Assembly: GCA_036435485.1 (NCBI GenBank)
Contig: JAZHRN010000139.1
Coordinates: 2,480,001-2,544,000, forward strand
Reading direction: 5' to 3'
Source: Saposhnikovia divaricata
Lineage: Eukaryota; Streptophyta; Magnoliopsida; Apiales; Apiaceae
Length of the DNA stretch: 64,000 bases
The number at the start of each line of letters is the position of its first letter. Position 1 is the stretch's first letter. Positions 38,331 through 49,206 of this stretch are shown here, in pieces. The position numbers were made by a program, and so were the translations under genes. Below the pieces are notes generated by a model. It had not been told where the DNA came from. It did no database searches and was given only the letters and a program-made list of their open reading frames with translations.

Positions 38331-39104
38331 AGCATTTATTATTTTTATTACGGCACGAAGATGCCAAGGGAGGATGTTAGCAGGTGGCCTTCCTCCAGGG
38401 ATGATCTTCATTCCTTCTACCGGTAGTAAAAAGAGAGCAGGTACGATTAGGCGACTGATCATCGTCCTAATGTATCAGGCGACAGCAGATATCCCCAATG
38501 TTTTTGAAAAGAAAGAGTTGATAATGGTTTTCAGATTTATATGCTGAAACCAAGAAAATGAGATAAGGTGATGGAATTATTTATATGGAATGAAGAGAAA
38601 CTGATTTTATATTATTTTTATATAAGTGTCATATACAAGGAAATGGAAAGATTTTATTAAGAGATCTGATTCAAATAGTATATATTATTTTGAAATATTA
38701 TACGGAAATGAAGTATGGATTATTATAATATTTTAGAAGAGAAACTCATATTATATTATCCTAAATTTCTTTTCCTATCAAGATGAATAGATGGTGTATT
38801 TAATAAATAAAGATTTTTCTTTCTTAATAAGTATGATGAATTTCCACATATATATATATATATGTGTGTGTGTAATGGTCTATTTCCTTTGATGGTAGTC
38901 GATAGAATTTATCTTGCTGAGCTATTTTAGCTCATTCTTGCTATTTATTTTATACAACAGCTAGGCATGCCGATACTCCACAGTACACTCCGCAAGAGGG
39001 TAAGGGAAAGGCAACCTTCTGAGAGAACGCTGGCACCTATTCCAGAGGTAGCGTAGATAAGCGGGTCCTGGTAGAATATGTATATTAAATGTGTAAGCTG
39101 GTAT

Positions 39105-39110
39105 AATAAA
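39105..39110 (+). promoter_or_regulatory. Candidate polyadenylation signal, 5' LTR
   Basis: AATAAA in GTATAATAAACTTTTG, about 270 bp before the LTR end. The 3' LTR copy at 45562-45567 would be the one used to end a full-length transcript. Plant poly(A) signals are loose, so this is only a candidate. Confidence 0.35.
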
Positions 39111-39383
39111 CTTTTGATTGTTGAAATGCTTCATGTAGAAGTATTATTCAACAATGTACTTAGTAGAATTCTGGGTTGTAATAACTGTTTAACTATAAAC
39201 TTTTAATATTGTGGATGTTGTTCTATGAGCATATGACTGGTGTGTGTGTGTGTGTATTAATGTGGGGTCAATTGCATAAATATTAAGTAAAAAAAAAAAA
39301 AAGACAAAAGAGATATTGATATTGAATGGAAATTGGACCGTGATGACCTGGATCCTTGACCTCGGATCTAGGGGCGTCACAGA

Positions 39384-39395
39384 TGGTATCAGAGC
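39384..39395 (+). other. Primer-binding site for initiator Met-tRNA
   Basis: TGGTATCAGAGC, two bases after the end of the 5' LTR. This is the classic plant retrotransposon complement to the 3' end of initiator methionyl-tRNA, used to prime minus-strand synthesis. It continues TAAGAG rather than a longer perfect match. Its exact placement confirms the LTR border and the plus orientation. Confidence 0.95.
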
Positions 39396-40953
39396 TAAGA
39401 GTCATAATGCTCAGGAACAAAAGTGATAATAATATACACATATAGATATATATGTAATGATTTAAAATATGAACTCACATCGAGTTCAAGGGTGGTTTAT
39501 CGAACGAAGCGTTTATTCTAAGTAGTGATTATAATTTTATAGATTATTACTAATAAAAGTTTATGTTTTAGTATAGAGAGAGGAGATTGGTGAGCCAAAG
39601 TTAAGGGTATTTAAAGTCTTCTTGTGTTTAAGGGAGTTTGAAGAAATATTGTAAGTGGATTGGTGAACAGACACTGATGGTTTCAATTGATTTTGGAGAT
39701 GAAATGGTGAAACTGAGATTTGTCGGTAAAGCCAAGATATACCTTAAGGACCAAGACAGACTGAGAAATTCCGAGATTGACTTAAATGAAAAGGTTATTA
39801 TGCTATAAGTGTTAAACTTATGTAGCACACGGGATTGATATGAGAAAGGGAATACTTGATGTATCGGGAAGTGTATGTTAGATAACCTCGTAAGTATAAG
39901 TGGTATGTTAGAATACATAATTATAAAATATAGTTTTAAAAGGGTCCTTAATACCGGAGCATTGTCAGGATAAGACGATCAACATTACGTAAGTATATCG
40001 ATTATAAGGTTGTGTTCTATTATGGATAAAGGCATAGAGTATCGAGCCAAGTCACGACTAGGTAAATGAAGATAATTGGGAATAGCAGACGATAGGTTAA
40101 GGCTACATGGTGAGTGCCGAATTTAAGAAATTTTGGAGAGTACGCAGCCTAAGATATAAATAGTATTTGAGGAAAACCTTTCATTATGGGGATTTTCAAT
40201 TGGGCAGAGGCTATTAACAGTACCTATTTTTAATCTCCTAAAGCCCTGCTAAATTATATTATTGAGTTTCAAATTTTCTCCACTAATGGGTAATTGTTCA
40301 TTAAGAGCCGGTATTCTTTCAAAACTTTCTGGTACCCTTGGGAATGTGTTTCAAAATTTTATTTATCTATCTTAGTCAAAATATTCCCTAAGATTATTTT
40401 CGGAAGATGGTTTATCATCGTGATTTAAATTTCCCTCTACATTTCTTACTCCAACTAAGAGGAATGGTCCTATATGTATATACAAGGACAATCTGTCTGT
40501 GTTAGAAAGTCGAAGGGGACGCCCTCATTTGTGTGACGTACGGGTTCTTCCATCATATTGATTTCTCAAATATTCTTTTGTTTCGAATAAAGATTATTTA
40601 AATCTCTCAATTTTATAAATTATTGTGGGACCCTTGCTTGTTTCTGGGTCCGTTTCAATTCAAAGTCTCTTAAATTCTATTAATTATTTCGAATATAAAA
40701 GATTTCCCTACTGGATGGAATAATGGAAGCAAGGTTTAAGGTATACGTGATTATACGAGGAAACTTGAGATTCCAAGGGAAATTTCAATAAGAGATAATT
40801 AGAGCTAGAAGCGTTTCAATATAAGAGAGGAAGGAAATTCGTGAGAAGAAATAGGTATATTTGATGATTAGTAAGAGAAAAGAATATGAGGAATTTTAAG
40901 GTATAATTGAGATTTACTATTGAGAGCAAGGTATATTTTGAGGATAGAATTAG
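39396..40953 (+). other. Internal region, no recognisable gene
   Basis: AT-rich sequence full of stop codons in all forward frames. The longest open stretch I noticed lies about 39650-39810 (around 50 codons, containing a GDEMVKLRFVGKAK-like peptide). I could not assign it to gag, protease or any other family. GGACCC (40628-40633) and GGGTCC (40646-40651) form a six-base inverted repeat with a 12-base loop. This is where gag and the front of pol would be expected, and they are either gone or decayed beyond recognition. Confidence 0.7.
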
Positions 40954-41116
40954 AATATGGATAAACAAAGGAAGTGGGGATAATTAATGAAGGATTTCGA
41001 TGTGCAATAACTATTAGTAGGGGAAGACCAATATTGTGACTAATACCCTAAGTAGCATAGAGAGATTAAAGATGTTAAGTATTCAAAGGATTAATCTAAA
41101 AGGTGTGAATGAGTAA
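40954..41116 (+). pseudogene. Ty3/gypsy RNase H C-terminal relic, first copy
   Basis: Read from 40954 this gives NMDKQRKWG, a stop, then LMKDFDVQ. This matches the plant gypsy RNase H pattern in which N-x-x-QRRW is followed by a KDYD motif. The frame then shifts, and from 41021 it reads GKTNIVTNTLSSIERLK, matching the conserved GKANVVADALSR end of the RNase H domain. Stops at 40981-40983 and 41015-41020 and the frameshift make it non-functional. It shows the element descends from an autonomous Ty3/gypsy. Only the end of the domain is left, without the catalytic acidic residues. Confidence 0.75.
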
Positions 41117-41626
41117 AACTTGAGGTAAAGATTTTGATGAGAATAATAAAGGGAAATTTCAGAGGTGGAATAGATAGTATTTCATGAAGGAACTAAGGTG
41201 GATCAGCAAGATGTAAAGAGCGTATAGTGAACAATAGACATATGGGATAAGGTATCCGGAGGAAATTGTAGGTACGCTCTAAATTAACCTTTTAAGTGTA
41301 AATGTTTGGTTAGGGATCGACTAAGTCAATGAATGGTGTAGGTAGGTTGACAATCTAGATAAGGAAAATCAATATCTATTAAGGGTCAGAGGACTCTATA
41401 GAAAAGAGATTAAGAGCATGAGAGGAGGTGCGAGAATATTTTTAAGGATGAAGGAAAAGTACATGCTCGTATAGTTACGAACAGGAAATATATATTATAA
41501 CCAATATTTTCTTACAATTGTTTCAAGGAATATTATTATAGCTTATTTTCTGGAAAATTTTACAGAGATGAGATATAGGAATATTGAGGTGTTAATATTT
41601 ATGTCATAATAGAGATCAAAATATAG
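41117..41626 (+). other. Internal region between pol relics
   Basis: About 500 bp of AT-rich sequence separating the two RNase H relics. No reading frame of note and no recognisable integrase motif (no HHCC zinc finger, no D,D35E block). If it is decayed pol, the decay is too far advanced to read by eye. Confidence 0.6.
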
Positions 41627-41710
41627 ACAAACCATAGTGAGATACACTACCATTCAGGGGAGACCAATGTGGTGGCCGATACCCTTAGTCGAAAGAGGAA
41701 GGAGAAATGA
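41627..41710 (+). pseudogene. Ty3/gypsy RNase H C-terminal relic, second copy
   Basis: The open frame from 41627 to the TGA at 41708 reads in part EIHYHSGETNVVADTLSRK. This is a near-perfect match to the conserved RNase H end of plant gypsy pol (I-x-YHPGKANVVADALSRK). It is better preserved than the copy at 41021, to which its DNA is still visibly related (AGGGGA..GACCAAT.....ATACCCT..AGT). Two copies of the same domain end about 630 bp apart imply an internal duplication or a recombinant origin. It ends 15 bp before the open frame that carries the poly(A)-binding-protein-like fragment. Confidence 0.82.
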
Positions 41711-41725
41711 GATAATATAGAATGA

Positions 41726-41962
41726 CTGAATACAGGAAAAGATAGTGAAAGTGCTGCTATTGATAAGCTAGATGGCATGTGGATGAATGGCAAGCAAGTT
41801 TATGTTGGTGTATTTCTGCGCAAGCAAGATAGAGATGTTATGAAAGAGCAAAAGGATAAAGGAAGTAGTGTAGAAGTTAGAAAGTGTCAGATGAGAAAGG
41901 TATTCATGGATATTTTCGACATGATTCCGGGACGGAATCCTTTTAAGGGGGGAAGACTGTAA
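41726..41962 (+). pseudogene. Captured poly(A)-binding-protein (PABP) RRM2 fragment
   Basis: The frame opens after a TGA at 41723 and runs to the TGA at 41960-41962, just inside the 3' LTR. Codons from about 41747 to 41838 read ESAAIDKLDGMWMNG and then KQVYVGVFLRKQDRD. From memory of the family, this closely follows the end of the second RNA-recognition motif of plant cytoplasmic PABP and the start of the linker to RRM3 (AIDKLNGMLLNDKQVYVG, FLRKQER). The match is about 30 residues, and PABP is normally over 600. The remainder (VMKEQKDKGSSVEV onward) is not PABP and ends in residues encoded by the polypurine tract (FKGGRL). There is no initiation context, so it is a relic rather than a gene. 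Capture of host gene pieces between pol and the 3' LTR is known in plant retrotransposons. An ATG at 41777 lies inside the fragment. Confidence 0.72.
41945..41957 (+). other. Polypurine tract
   Basis: AAGGGGGGAAGAC lies directly before the TGTAATAACC start of the 3' LTR and is preceded by TTTT. This is the normal primer for plus-strand synthesis in LTR elements, and it fixes the 3' LTR border. Confidence 0.93.
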
Positions 41963-44764
41963 TAACCCTAACTTTAGCAAAGCTACAGTGATCACATGAA
42001 TAATAAAATTTTGAGGATTTAGGAAATGGTATGTAAGTACTCTATAATAGAAATAGAAAATGAGTAAACAGAAACCATATTAGTGTTATACAAAGAAAAT
42101 AAGTGACTCGAAATGACGATAGATTTCAGAAATTCCTGAATATGGATTTTTGAGAATTTTGATTTCGAATGCTCTATTGAATATTAAGGAGCATGGAGAT
42201 ATTAAAAGAATTATATATTGAGGAATTAGTGGATTAGTATAAACTAAGGGATTATTAAGTTAAGGAAATACCAAAGGAATTTGGATTGTTAAATGATTTC
42301 AAAACCACTGAGATAATGAGGTACATTCGAAACGAATCACAATTAGACAAGTATGGAAACCAAACAACCAAGATTAGTAATATAACAAGGATACATACCA
42401 CATTATTATTATCCAAGATTATTAGCATAATACTTAGAAAAAAACAAGAAAAAGAGATTATGAGATCACCATAAGTGACATCACATTCCACTAACTTGTT
42501 TTAAGGGTAGATTAGTCATTTTGCATGAGGATTTTTCCATACTCTTCACCAAGCTTCCACTACACTCTAGAATAATCAGGATTATAGGAAGATAAGATCA
42601 AAGTTAACACAAAAAAATCTCTCCCCATCTTCCTCATTACTCCATTTCTCTCATTCTCCAAAAACTGCCCTGCAGAACCAAGCTCAAGAAGAAAAATCAT
42701 ATCTCCATTTCTATCCATGATAAAATCACCAAATTTGAACCACAACCTCTCCACTCCATGGACATTATTCGCTCCAAATTTCATGGCAATCTAATGAGTA
42801 TAGCCTAGTCAAATCGCCTCCCCAAGTTGAAGAACCGAGCTGCCAGAATCTTTGACAGTTTCTGTGATGATTTTCAAACGGCCATATCTCCTTCATTACT
42901 CAATAGAATTTTACGTTCTTTATATGTTTGGAAAGCTAGTTAGATGCTCTACAACTTTCCTTTAGAAGCCTCATCCAGAAAACGTAGGTAAGGCCTTCGT
43001 TTTTGCGATTCTTTCAACTGGTGTCTAGTGAATCCGAATTTCTAACTTTGTTTTTATGATTTATTTAGTTGATCCAAGCTACCTTAAGGTTATTTAAGGA
43101 CTATCCAAGGCTTATTGAGTGTTGTTCAAGCTCCAATGAAGGTATAAAATTCAAGAACCCTTAGTATTACTTTGAGTTTATGATGGATTATGATGAGTTT
43201 AATGGTTAAGTTTGTTTTAAGTATAAATCATGAGTAGATGTGTGTTTATAAGTGATGAAATGATATATAGAAGTGTTTGGTGCTTGTAACCATGGTTGGT
43301 AAGATGACCACATGGTGTAGGTGATGGTGTATAAGGCGGATGATGGATTTGGAGGAGTAATATTTTGGAAAGTATGAAAATATAGCCGTTATAATGCCCG
43401 ATTTTCGTTTAACCAAAGAATGCCCTGTTTTTGAAACCTCATACGCGTACGGTAGGTTCCTGTCTAGAACACCAACTAACCATGAGATGATAGAGCTTGA
43501 GTCATAGATCCTTTTGATATAAAGTGCGTCAAAATCTGATGAACGGTTTAGGAGAAAAGTGTGTTTTAGTGAAAGTCGTTCGGAAACCGGGAAATTGCAA
43601 TTTTGACAACTTTGAGGCTATAATTACCATACTTAAACATTTTTAAAAATTATAAAATTTTGGGATATTGTAGTGGAGTGGTCAAAGAGTCATTTCCAGT
43701 TGACCTTACATTAAAATTCGAAATTGAGATTTTCTGAGAATTTTTACAGTCGGGTATGGTTGTTAAGGGAAATGGTGAATAAGCACCGAAACCTTGATTT
43801 AACCTAAAATGGTTAGGTTGTTGGAACACTTGGGTTATGAATAACATGTGAAACATATATTAAAGTGTCAAGGGTATTGTTATGCAAGAGTGAGGTGAGT
43901 AAGAGATGTGGTATTCTAACGACGGTCCTTTTCGTGTTTATAGAAACTCCGGGAGAGCCACGAGCCATACCTTCAGGACATCGAGATCGAGGCAAGATCT
44001 TTTCTATCCCTACTTGGAAAACTATTTATCTTCAAAGAAACTTGATTTCATGGAATATATATGTGATGCTATTATTACTATATTGTGAAGAAATTGTCTT
44101 CCTTGAGTATTGATATTGAAAAGAAAGGTATACGAAGATGTATATGAATATGATATGGATATGAGTATGAGATGGATATGTATAGAGATGATTATGCATG
44201 AAGTGAACATGCCTTATGATTAAGAGAATATGAGAGAATGGTATCAGTTGTTATCTAGGGTTATATGATTTATAATATTTTGCTAAAGATATTCTTTTTA
44301 AATATTGTGATTTAATAAGTATTATTTGATTATTATCTACTATTTTTAAAAGTAGATGGAAGAATATATATATGTGTATATAAGAGAGCAAGATTTCTTC
44401 TACTCTTACTTTAGAAAACTATTTTATTTTATTTTTTTAAGTAAAATGATTTCTTGGAATATATATATTTTTCTACGATGCTATACTGCTAAGGATTTAT
44501 TTCCTGATTTTGAGAATTAAAGAAAGATAGATACGAATATGGATAGAGCGAATATACTTTATGTTCTAAAGGAATATTTGACTTTAATAATTATAGAAAA
44601 GATGTATGAGTCATAATTAAAGTATTATGACATATGATTTAAAGGTGATGAATAAATGTGAATGGAAATGTGAATGGAAATGGAAATGGAAATGATAAAT
44701 GTGAGTAGATAAATGATTTGACAAAAAGGGGGATTGCAACAGACTTGCGTAAGTGGCTGTGTCA

Positions 44765-44785
44765 GGGCTGTGTGCGACACAGTCC
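44765..44785 (+). other. GC-rich hairpin in the 3' LTR
   Basis: Identical to the 5' LTR hairpin (GGGCTGTGT, GCG, ACACAGTCC). The copy here would lie in a genomic transcript that reaches the 3' LTR poly(A) region. Confidence 0.6.
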
Positions 44786-45561
44786 AGCATTTATTATTTT
44801 TATTACGGCACGAAGATGCCAAGGGAGGATGTTAGCAGGTGGCCTTCCTCCAGGGATGATCTTCATTCCTTCTACCGGTAGTAAAAAGAGAGCAGGTACG
44901 ATTAGGCGACTGATCATCGTCCTAATGTATCAGGCGACAGCAGATATCCCCAATGTTTTTGAAAAGAAAGAGTTGATAATGGTTTTCAGATTTATATGCT
45001 GAAACCAAGAAAATGAGATAAGGTGATGGAATTATTTATATGGAATGAAGAGAAACTGATTTTATATTATTTTTATATAAGTGTCATATACAAGGAAATG
45101 GAAAGATTTTATTAAGAGATCTGATTCAAATAGTATATATTATTTTGAAATATTATACGGAAATGAAGTATGGATTATTATAATATTTTAGAAGAGAAAC
45201 TCATATTATATTATCCTAAATTTCTTTTCCTATCAAGATGAATAGATGGTGTATTTAATAAATAAAAATTTTTCTTTCTTAATAAGTATGATGAATTTCC
45301 ACATATATATATATATATATGTGTGTGTGTAATGGTCTATTTCCTTTGATGGTAGTCGATAGAATTTATCTTGCTGAGCTATTTTAGCTCATTCTTGCTA
45401 TTTATTTTATACAACAGCTAGGCATGCCGATACTCCACAGTACACTCCGCAAGAGGGTAAGGGAAAGGCAACCTTCTGAGAGAACGCTGGCACCTATTCC
45501 AGAGGTAGCGTAGATAAGCGGGTCCTGGTAGAATATGTATATTAAATGTGTAAGCTGGTAT

Positions 45562-45567
45562 AATAAA
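45562..45567 (+). promoter_or_regulatory. Candidate polyadenylation signal, 3' LTR
   Basis: AATAAA in GTATAATAAACTTTTG. Its position about 270 bp before the LTR end suits the R/U5 boundary region, but the true R-U5 border is unknown. Confidence 0.35.
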
Positions 45568-45837
45568 CTTTTGATTGTTGAAATGCTTCATGTAGAAGTA
45601 TTATTCAACAATGTACTTAGTAGAATTCTGGGTTGTAATAACTGTTTAACTATAAACTTTTAATATTGTGGATGTTGTTCTATGAGCATATGACTGGTGT
45701 GTGTGTGTGTGTATTAATGTGGGGTCAATTGCATAAATATTAAGTAAAAAAAAAAAAAGACAAAAGAGATATTGATATTGAATGGAAATTGGACCGTGAT
45801 GACCTGGATCCTTGACCTCGGATCTAGGGGCGTCACA

Positions 45838-45842
45838 ATTGG
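45838..45842. other. Target-site duplication, right copy
   Basis: ATTGG, identical to 35499-35503. Joining 35488-35503 to 45843-45995 gives 16 + 153 = 169 bp, an exact monomer, so integration caused no loss besides the duplicated five bases. Confidence 0.97.
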
Positions 45843-47178
45843 AATTCAACGAAATTTTATTTGGTGCTAGTCGGACCTGAATCGGGGCTGAAATGACTGA
45901 AACTCGGTTTTCGGATAATCCTCAAAGGGGTTAGTACACGGGATATTGTTAAAAATCGAGTCGGACCATTTTATGGATATTTTTTCATATTTTGTTCCTA
46001 TGGGTTATTGGAATTCAACGCAATTTTATTTAACGAAGTTCGGACCGGAATCGGAGCTGATATGATCGAAACTCGATTTTCGGAAACTTCTCAAAGGGAT
46101 TAGTACACGGGATATTGTTAAAAATCAAGTCGGACAATTTTGTGGATATTTTTACATATTTTGTTCCTATGGGTTATTGGAATTCAATGAAATTTTATTT
46201 GGTGCCATTCGGACCTGAATCGGGGCTGAAATGACTGAAACTCGGTTTTCGGATAATCCTGAAAGGGGTTAGTACACGGGATATTGTTAAAAATCGAGTC
46301 GGACCATTTTATGTATATTTTTACATATTTTGTTCCTATGGGTTATTGGAATTCAACGAAATTTTATTTGGTGCTAGTCGGACCTGAATCGGGGCTGAAA
46401 TGACTGAAACTCGGTTTTCGGATAATCCTCAAAGGGGTTAGTACACGGGATATTGTTAAAAATCGAGTCAGACCATTTTATGGATATTTTTTCATATTTT
46501 GTTCCTATGGGTTATTGGAATTCAACGCAATTTTATTTAACGAAGTTCGGACCGGAATCGGAGCTGATATGATCGAAACTCGATTTTCGGAAACTTCTCA
46601 AAGGGATTAGTACACGGGATATTGTTAAAAATCAAGTCGGACAATTTTGTGGATATTTTTACATATTTTGTTCCTATGGGTTATTGGAATTCAATGAAAT
46701 TTTATTTGGTGCCATTCGGACCTGAATCGGGGCTGAAATGACTGAAACTCGGTTTTCGGATAATCCAGAAAGGGGTTAGTACACGGGATATTATTAAAAA
46801 TCGAGTCGGACCATTTTATGCATATTTTTACATATTTTGTTCCTATGGGTTATTGGAATTCAACGCAATTTTATTTAACGAAGTTCGGACCGGAATCGGA
46901 GCTGATATGATCGAAACTCGGTTTTCGGAAACTTCTCAAAGGGATTAGTACACGGGATATTGTTAAAAATCAAGTGAGACAATTTTTTGGATATTTTTAC
47001 ATATTTTGTTCCTATGGGTTATTGGAATTCAATGAAATTTTATTTTGTGCCATTCGGACCTGAATCGGGGCTGAAATGACTGAAACTCGGTTTTCGGATA
47101 ATCCTGAAAGGGGTTAGTACACGGGATATTGTTAAAAATCGAGTTGGACCATTTTATGGATATTTTTACATATTTTGT
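45843..47178. repeat. Satellite, continuation of the interrupted array
   Basis: The remaining 153 bp of the split A'' monomer (GTGCTAGTCGG at 45866, as in the left flank), then C B A'' C B C B'. The trimer with GTGCTAGTCGG recurs 507 bp on (46373). Both C copies near 46072 and 46579 share CTCGATTTTCGG. The monomer at 46841 is preceded by TATGCATATTTTT. Confidence 0.85.
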
Positions 47179-49206
47179 TCCTATGGGTTATTGGAATTCA
47201 ACGATCTTTTATTTGGTGCCAGTCGGACCTGAATCGGGGCTGAAATGACTGAAACTCGGTTTTCGGATAATCCTGAAAGGGGTTAGTACACGGGATATTG
47301 TTAAAAATCGAGTCAGACTATTTTATGGATATTTTTACATATTTTGTTCCTATGGGTTATTGGAATTCAACGCAATTTTATTTAATGAAGTTCGGACCGG
47401 AATCGGAGCTGATATGATCGAAACTCGGTTTTCGGAAACTTCTCAAAGGGATTAGTACACGGGATATTGTTAAAAATCAAGTCGGACAATTTTGTGGATA
47501 TTTTTACATATTTTGTTCCTATGGGTTATTGGAATTCAATGAAATTTTATTTGGTGCCATTCGGACCTGAATCGGGGCTGAAATGACTGAAACTCGGTTT
47601 TCGGATAATCCTGAAAGGGGTTAGTACACGGGATATTGTTAAAAATCGAGTCGGACCATTTTATGAATATTTTTACATATTTTGTTCCTATGGGTTATTG
47701 GAATTCAACGCAATTTTATTTAACGAAGTTCGGACCGGAATCGGAGCTAATATGATCGAAACTCGGTTTTCGGAAACTTCTCAAAGGGATTAGTACACGG
47801 GATATTGTTAAAAATCAAGTCGGACAATTTTGTGGATATTTTTACATATTTTGTTCCTATGGGTTATTGGAATTCAATGAAATTTTATTTTGTGCCATTC
47901 GGACCTGAATCGGGGCTGAAATGACTGAAACTCGGTTTTCGGATAATCCTGAAAGGGGTTAGTACACGGGATATTGTTAAAAATCGAGTCAGACCATTTT
48001 ATGGATATTTTTACATATTTTGTTCCTATGGGTTATTGGAATTCAACGAAATTTTATTTGGTGCCAGTCGGACCTGAATCGGGGCTGAAATGACTGAAAC
48101 TCGGTTTTCGGATAATCCTGAAAGGGGTTAGTACACGGGATATTGTTAAAAATCGAGTTGGACCATTTTATGGATATTTTTACATATTTTGTTCCTATGG
48201 GTTATTGGAATTCAACGATCTTTTATTTGGTGCCAGTCGGACCTGAATCGGGGCTGAAATGACTGAAACTCGGTTTTCGGATAATCCTGAAAGGGGTTAG
48301 TACACGGGATATTGTTAAAAATCGAGTCAGACTATTTTATGGATATTTTTACATATTTTGTTCCTATGGGTTATTGGAATTCAACGCAATTTTATTTAAT
48401 GAAGTTCGGACCGGAATCGGAGCTGATATGATCGAAACTCGGTTTTCGGAAACTTCTCAAAGGGATTAGTACACGGGATATTGTTAAAAATCAAGTCGGA
48501 CAATTTTGTGGATATTTTTACATATTTTGTTCCTATGGGTTATTGGAATTCAATGAAATTTTATTTGGTGCCATTCGGACCTGAATCGGGACTGAAATGA
48601 CTGAAACTCGGTTTTCGGATAATCCTGAAAGGGGTTAGTACACGGGATATTGTTAAAAATCGAGTCGGACCATTTTATGAATATTTTTACATATTTTGTT
48701 CCTATGGGTTATTGGAATTCAACGCAATTTTATTTAACGAAGTTCGGACCGGAATCGGAGCTAATATGATCGAAACTCGGTTTTCGGAAACTTCTCAAAG
48801 GGATTAGTACACGGGATATTGTTAAAAATCAAGTCGGACAATTTTGTGGATATTTTTACATATTTTGTTCCTATGGGTTATTGGAATTCAATGAAATTTT
48901 ATTTTGTGCCATTCGGACCTGAATCGGGGCTGAAATGACTGAAACTCGGTTTTCGGATAATCCTGAAAGGGGTTAGTACACGGGATATTGTTAAAAATCG
49001 AGTCAGACCATTTTATGGATATTTTTACATATTTTGTTCCTATGGGTTATTGGAATTCAACGAAATTTTATTTGGTGCCAGTCGGACCTGAATCGGGGCT
49101 GAAATGACTGAAACTCGGTTTTCGGATAATCCTGAAAGGGGTTAGTACACGGGATATTGTTAAAAATCGAGTCAGACTATTTTATGGATATTTTTACATA
49201 TTTTGT
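47179..49206. repeat. 6-mer higher-order repeat, two copies
   Basis: Two 1014-bp units, 47179-48192 and 48193-49206, with order A C B C B' A. The first A carries CAACGATCTTTTATTTGG (47201, 48215), the following C has TTTAATGAAG, and another C has CGGAGCTAATATG. The units differ by very few bases, for example GGGGCTG against GGGACTG near 48590. Confidence 0.87.

Larger units (their letters stand above)
35504..39381 (+). repeat. 5' long terminal repeat (3878 bp)
   Basis: Matches the 3' LTR almost base for base. The differences I found are a run of 6 A at 35984-35989 (7 at 42438-42444), G at 38812 (A at 45267), an (AT) tract of 16 bp at 38848-38863 (18 bp at 45303-45320) and a run of 14 A at 39289-39302 (13 at 45746-45758). 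It holds an AATAAA, a GC-rich hairpin, a GGAAAT-rich stretch near 38205-38240 and a (TG)7 run at 39241-39254. TATA-like strings occur at 36688 (TATAAAAT) and 37063 (TATAAA), but a promoter cannot be fixed from sequence alone. Small reading frames on both strands occur identically in both LTRs and resemble no protein I know. Confidence 0.96.
35504..45837 (+). mobile_element. Non-autonomous Ty3/gypsy-type LTR retrotransposon
   Basis: A complete element of 10,334 bp: 5' LTR 35504-39381, internal region 39382-41957, 3' LTR 41958-45837. LTRs begin TGTAATAACC and end CGTCACA, a primer-binding site follows two bases after the 5' LTR, a polypurine tract abuts the 3' LTR, and ATTGG is duplicated on both sides. 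LTRs near 3.9 kb enclosing only 2.6 kb without long reading frames fit the LARD class (large, non-coding retrotransposon derivatives). Relics of a gypsy-type RNase H end are visible inside (LSRK-type motif), so the parent was Ty3/gypsy. The long LTRs suggest the Tekay/Del chromovirus lineage, but no integrase or chromodomain remains to test that. It must rely on reverse transcriptase and integrase supplied in trans. Near-identical LTRs show a recent insertion. Confidence 0.95.
41958..45837 (+). repeat. 3' long terminal repeat (3880 bp)
   Basis: Second LTR, from TGTAATAACC to CGTCACA. It differs from the 5' LTR by one substitution (A at 45267) and three length changes in an A run, an (AT) tract and an A run near the end. 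All larger features of the 5' LTR recur at offsets of 6454-6457 bp. It would supply the transcript end. The full-length conservation shows that neither LTR has been edited by gene conversion or deletion since insertion. Confidence 0.96.

Noticed and set aside
37410..38547. Plus-strand LTR frames of 82 and 94 codons
   Set aside because: They overlap frames on the other strand and in other phases, show no known motif, and are duplicated only because the LTR is.
39650..39810. Gag or integrase-tail relic
   Set aside because: A peptide with GDEMVKLRFVGKA has a faint likeness to the gypsy integrase tail, but the order and spacing do not hold, so I left it unassigned.
39628..39918. Minus-strand 96-codon frame in the internal region
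   Set aside because: It is antisense to the element, low in complexity and without family likeness. The sense strand there has a short open stretch that I also could not assign.
35504..45837. Centromere-specific CRM element
   Set aside because: An element inside a satellite made this tempting, but no integrase with a CR motif or chromodomain is present. The very long LTRs and small interior do not fit CRM.
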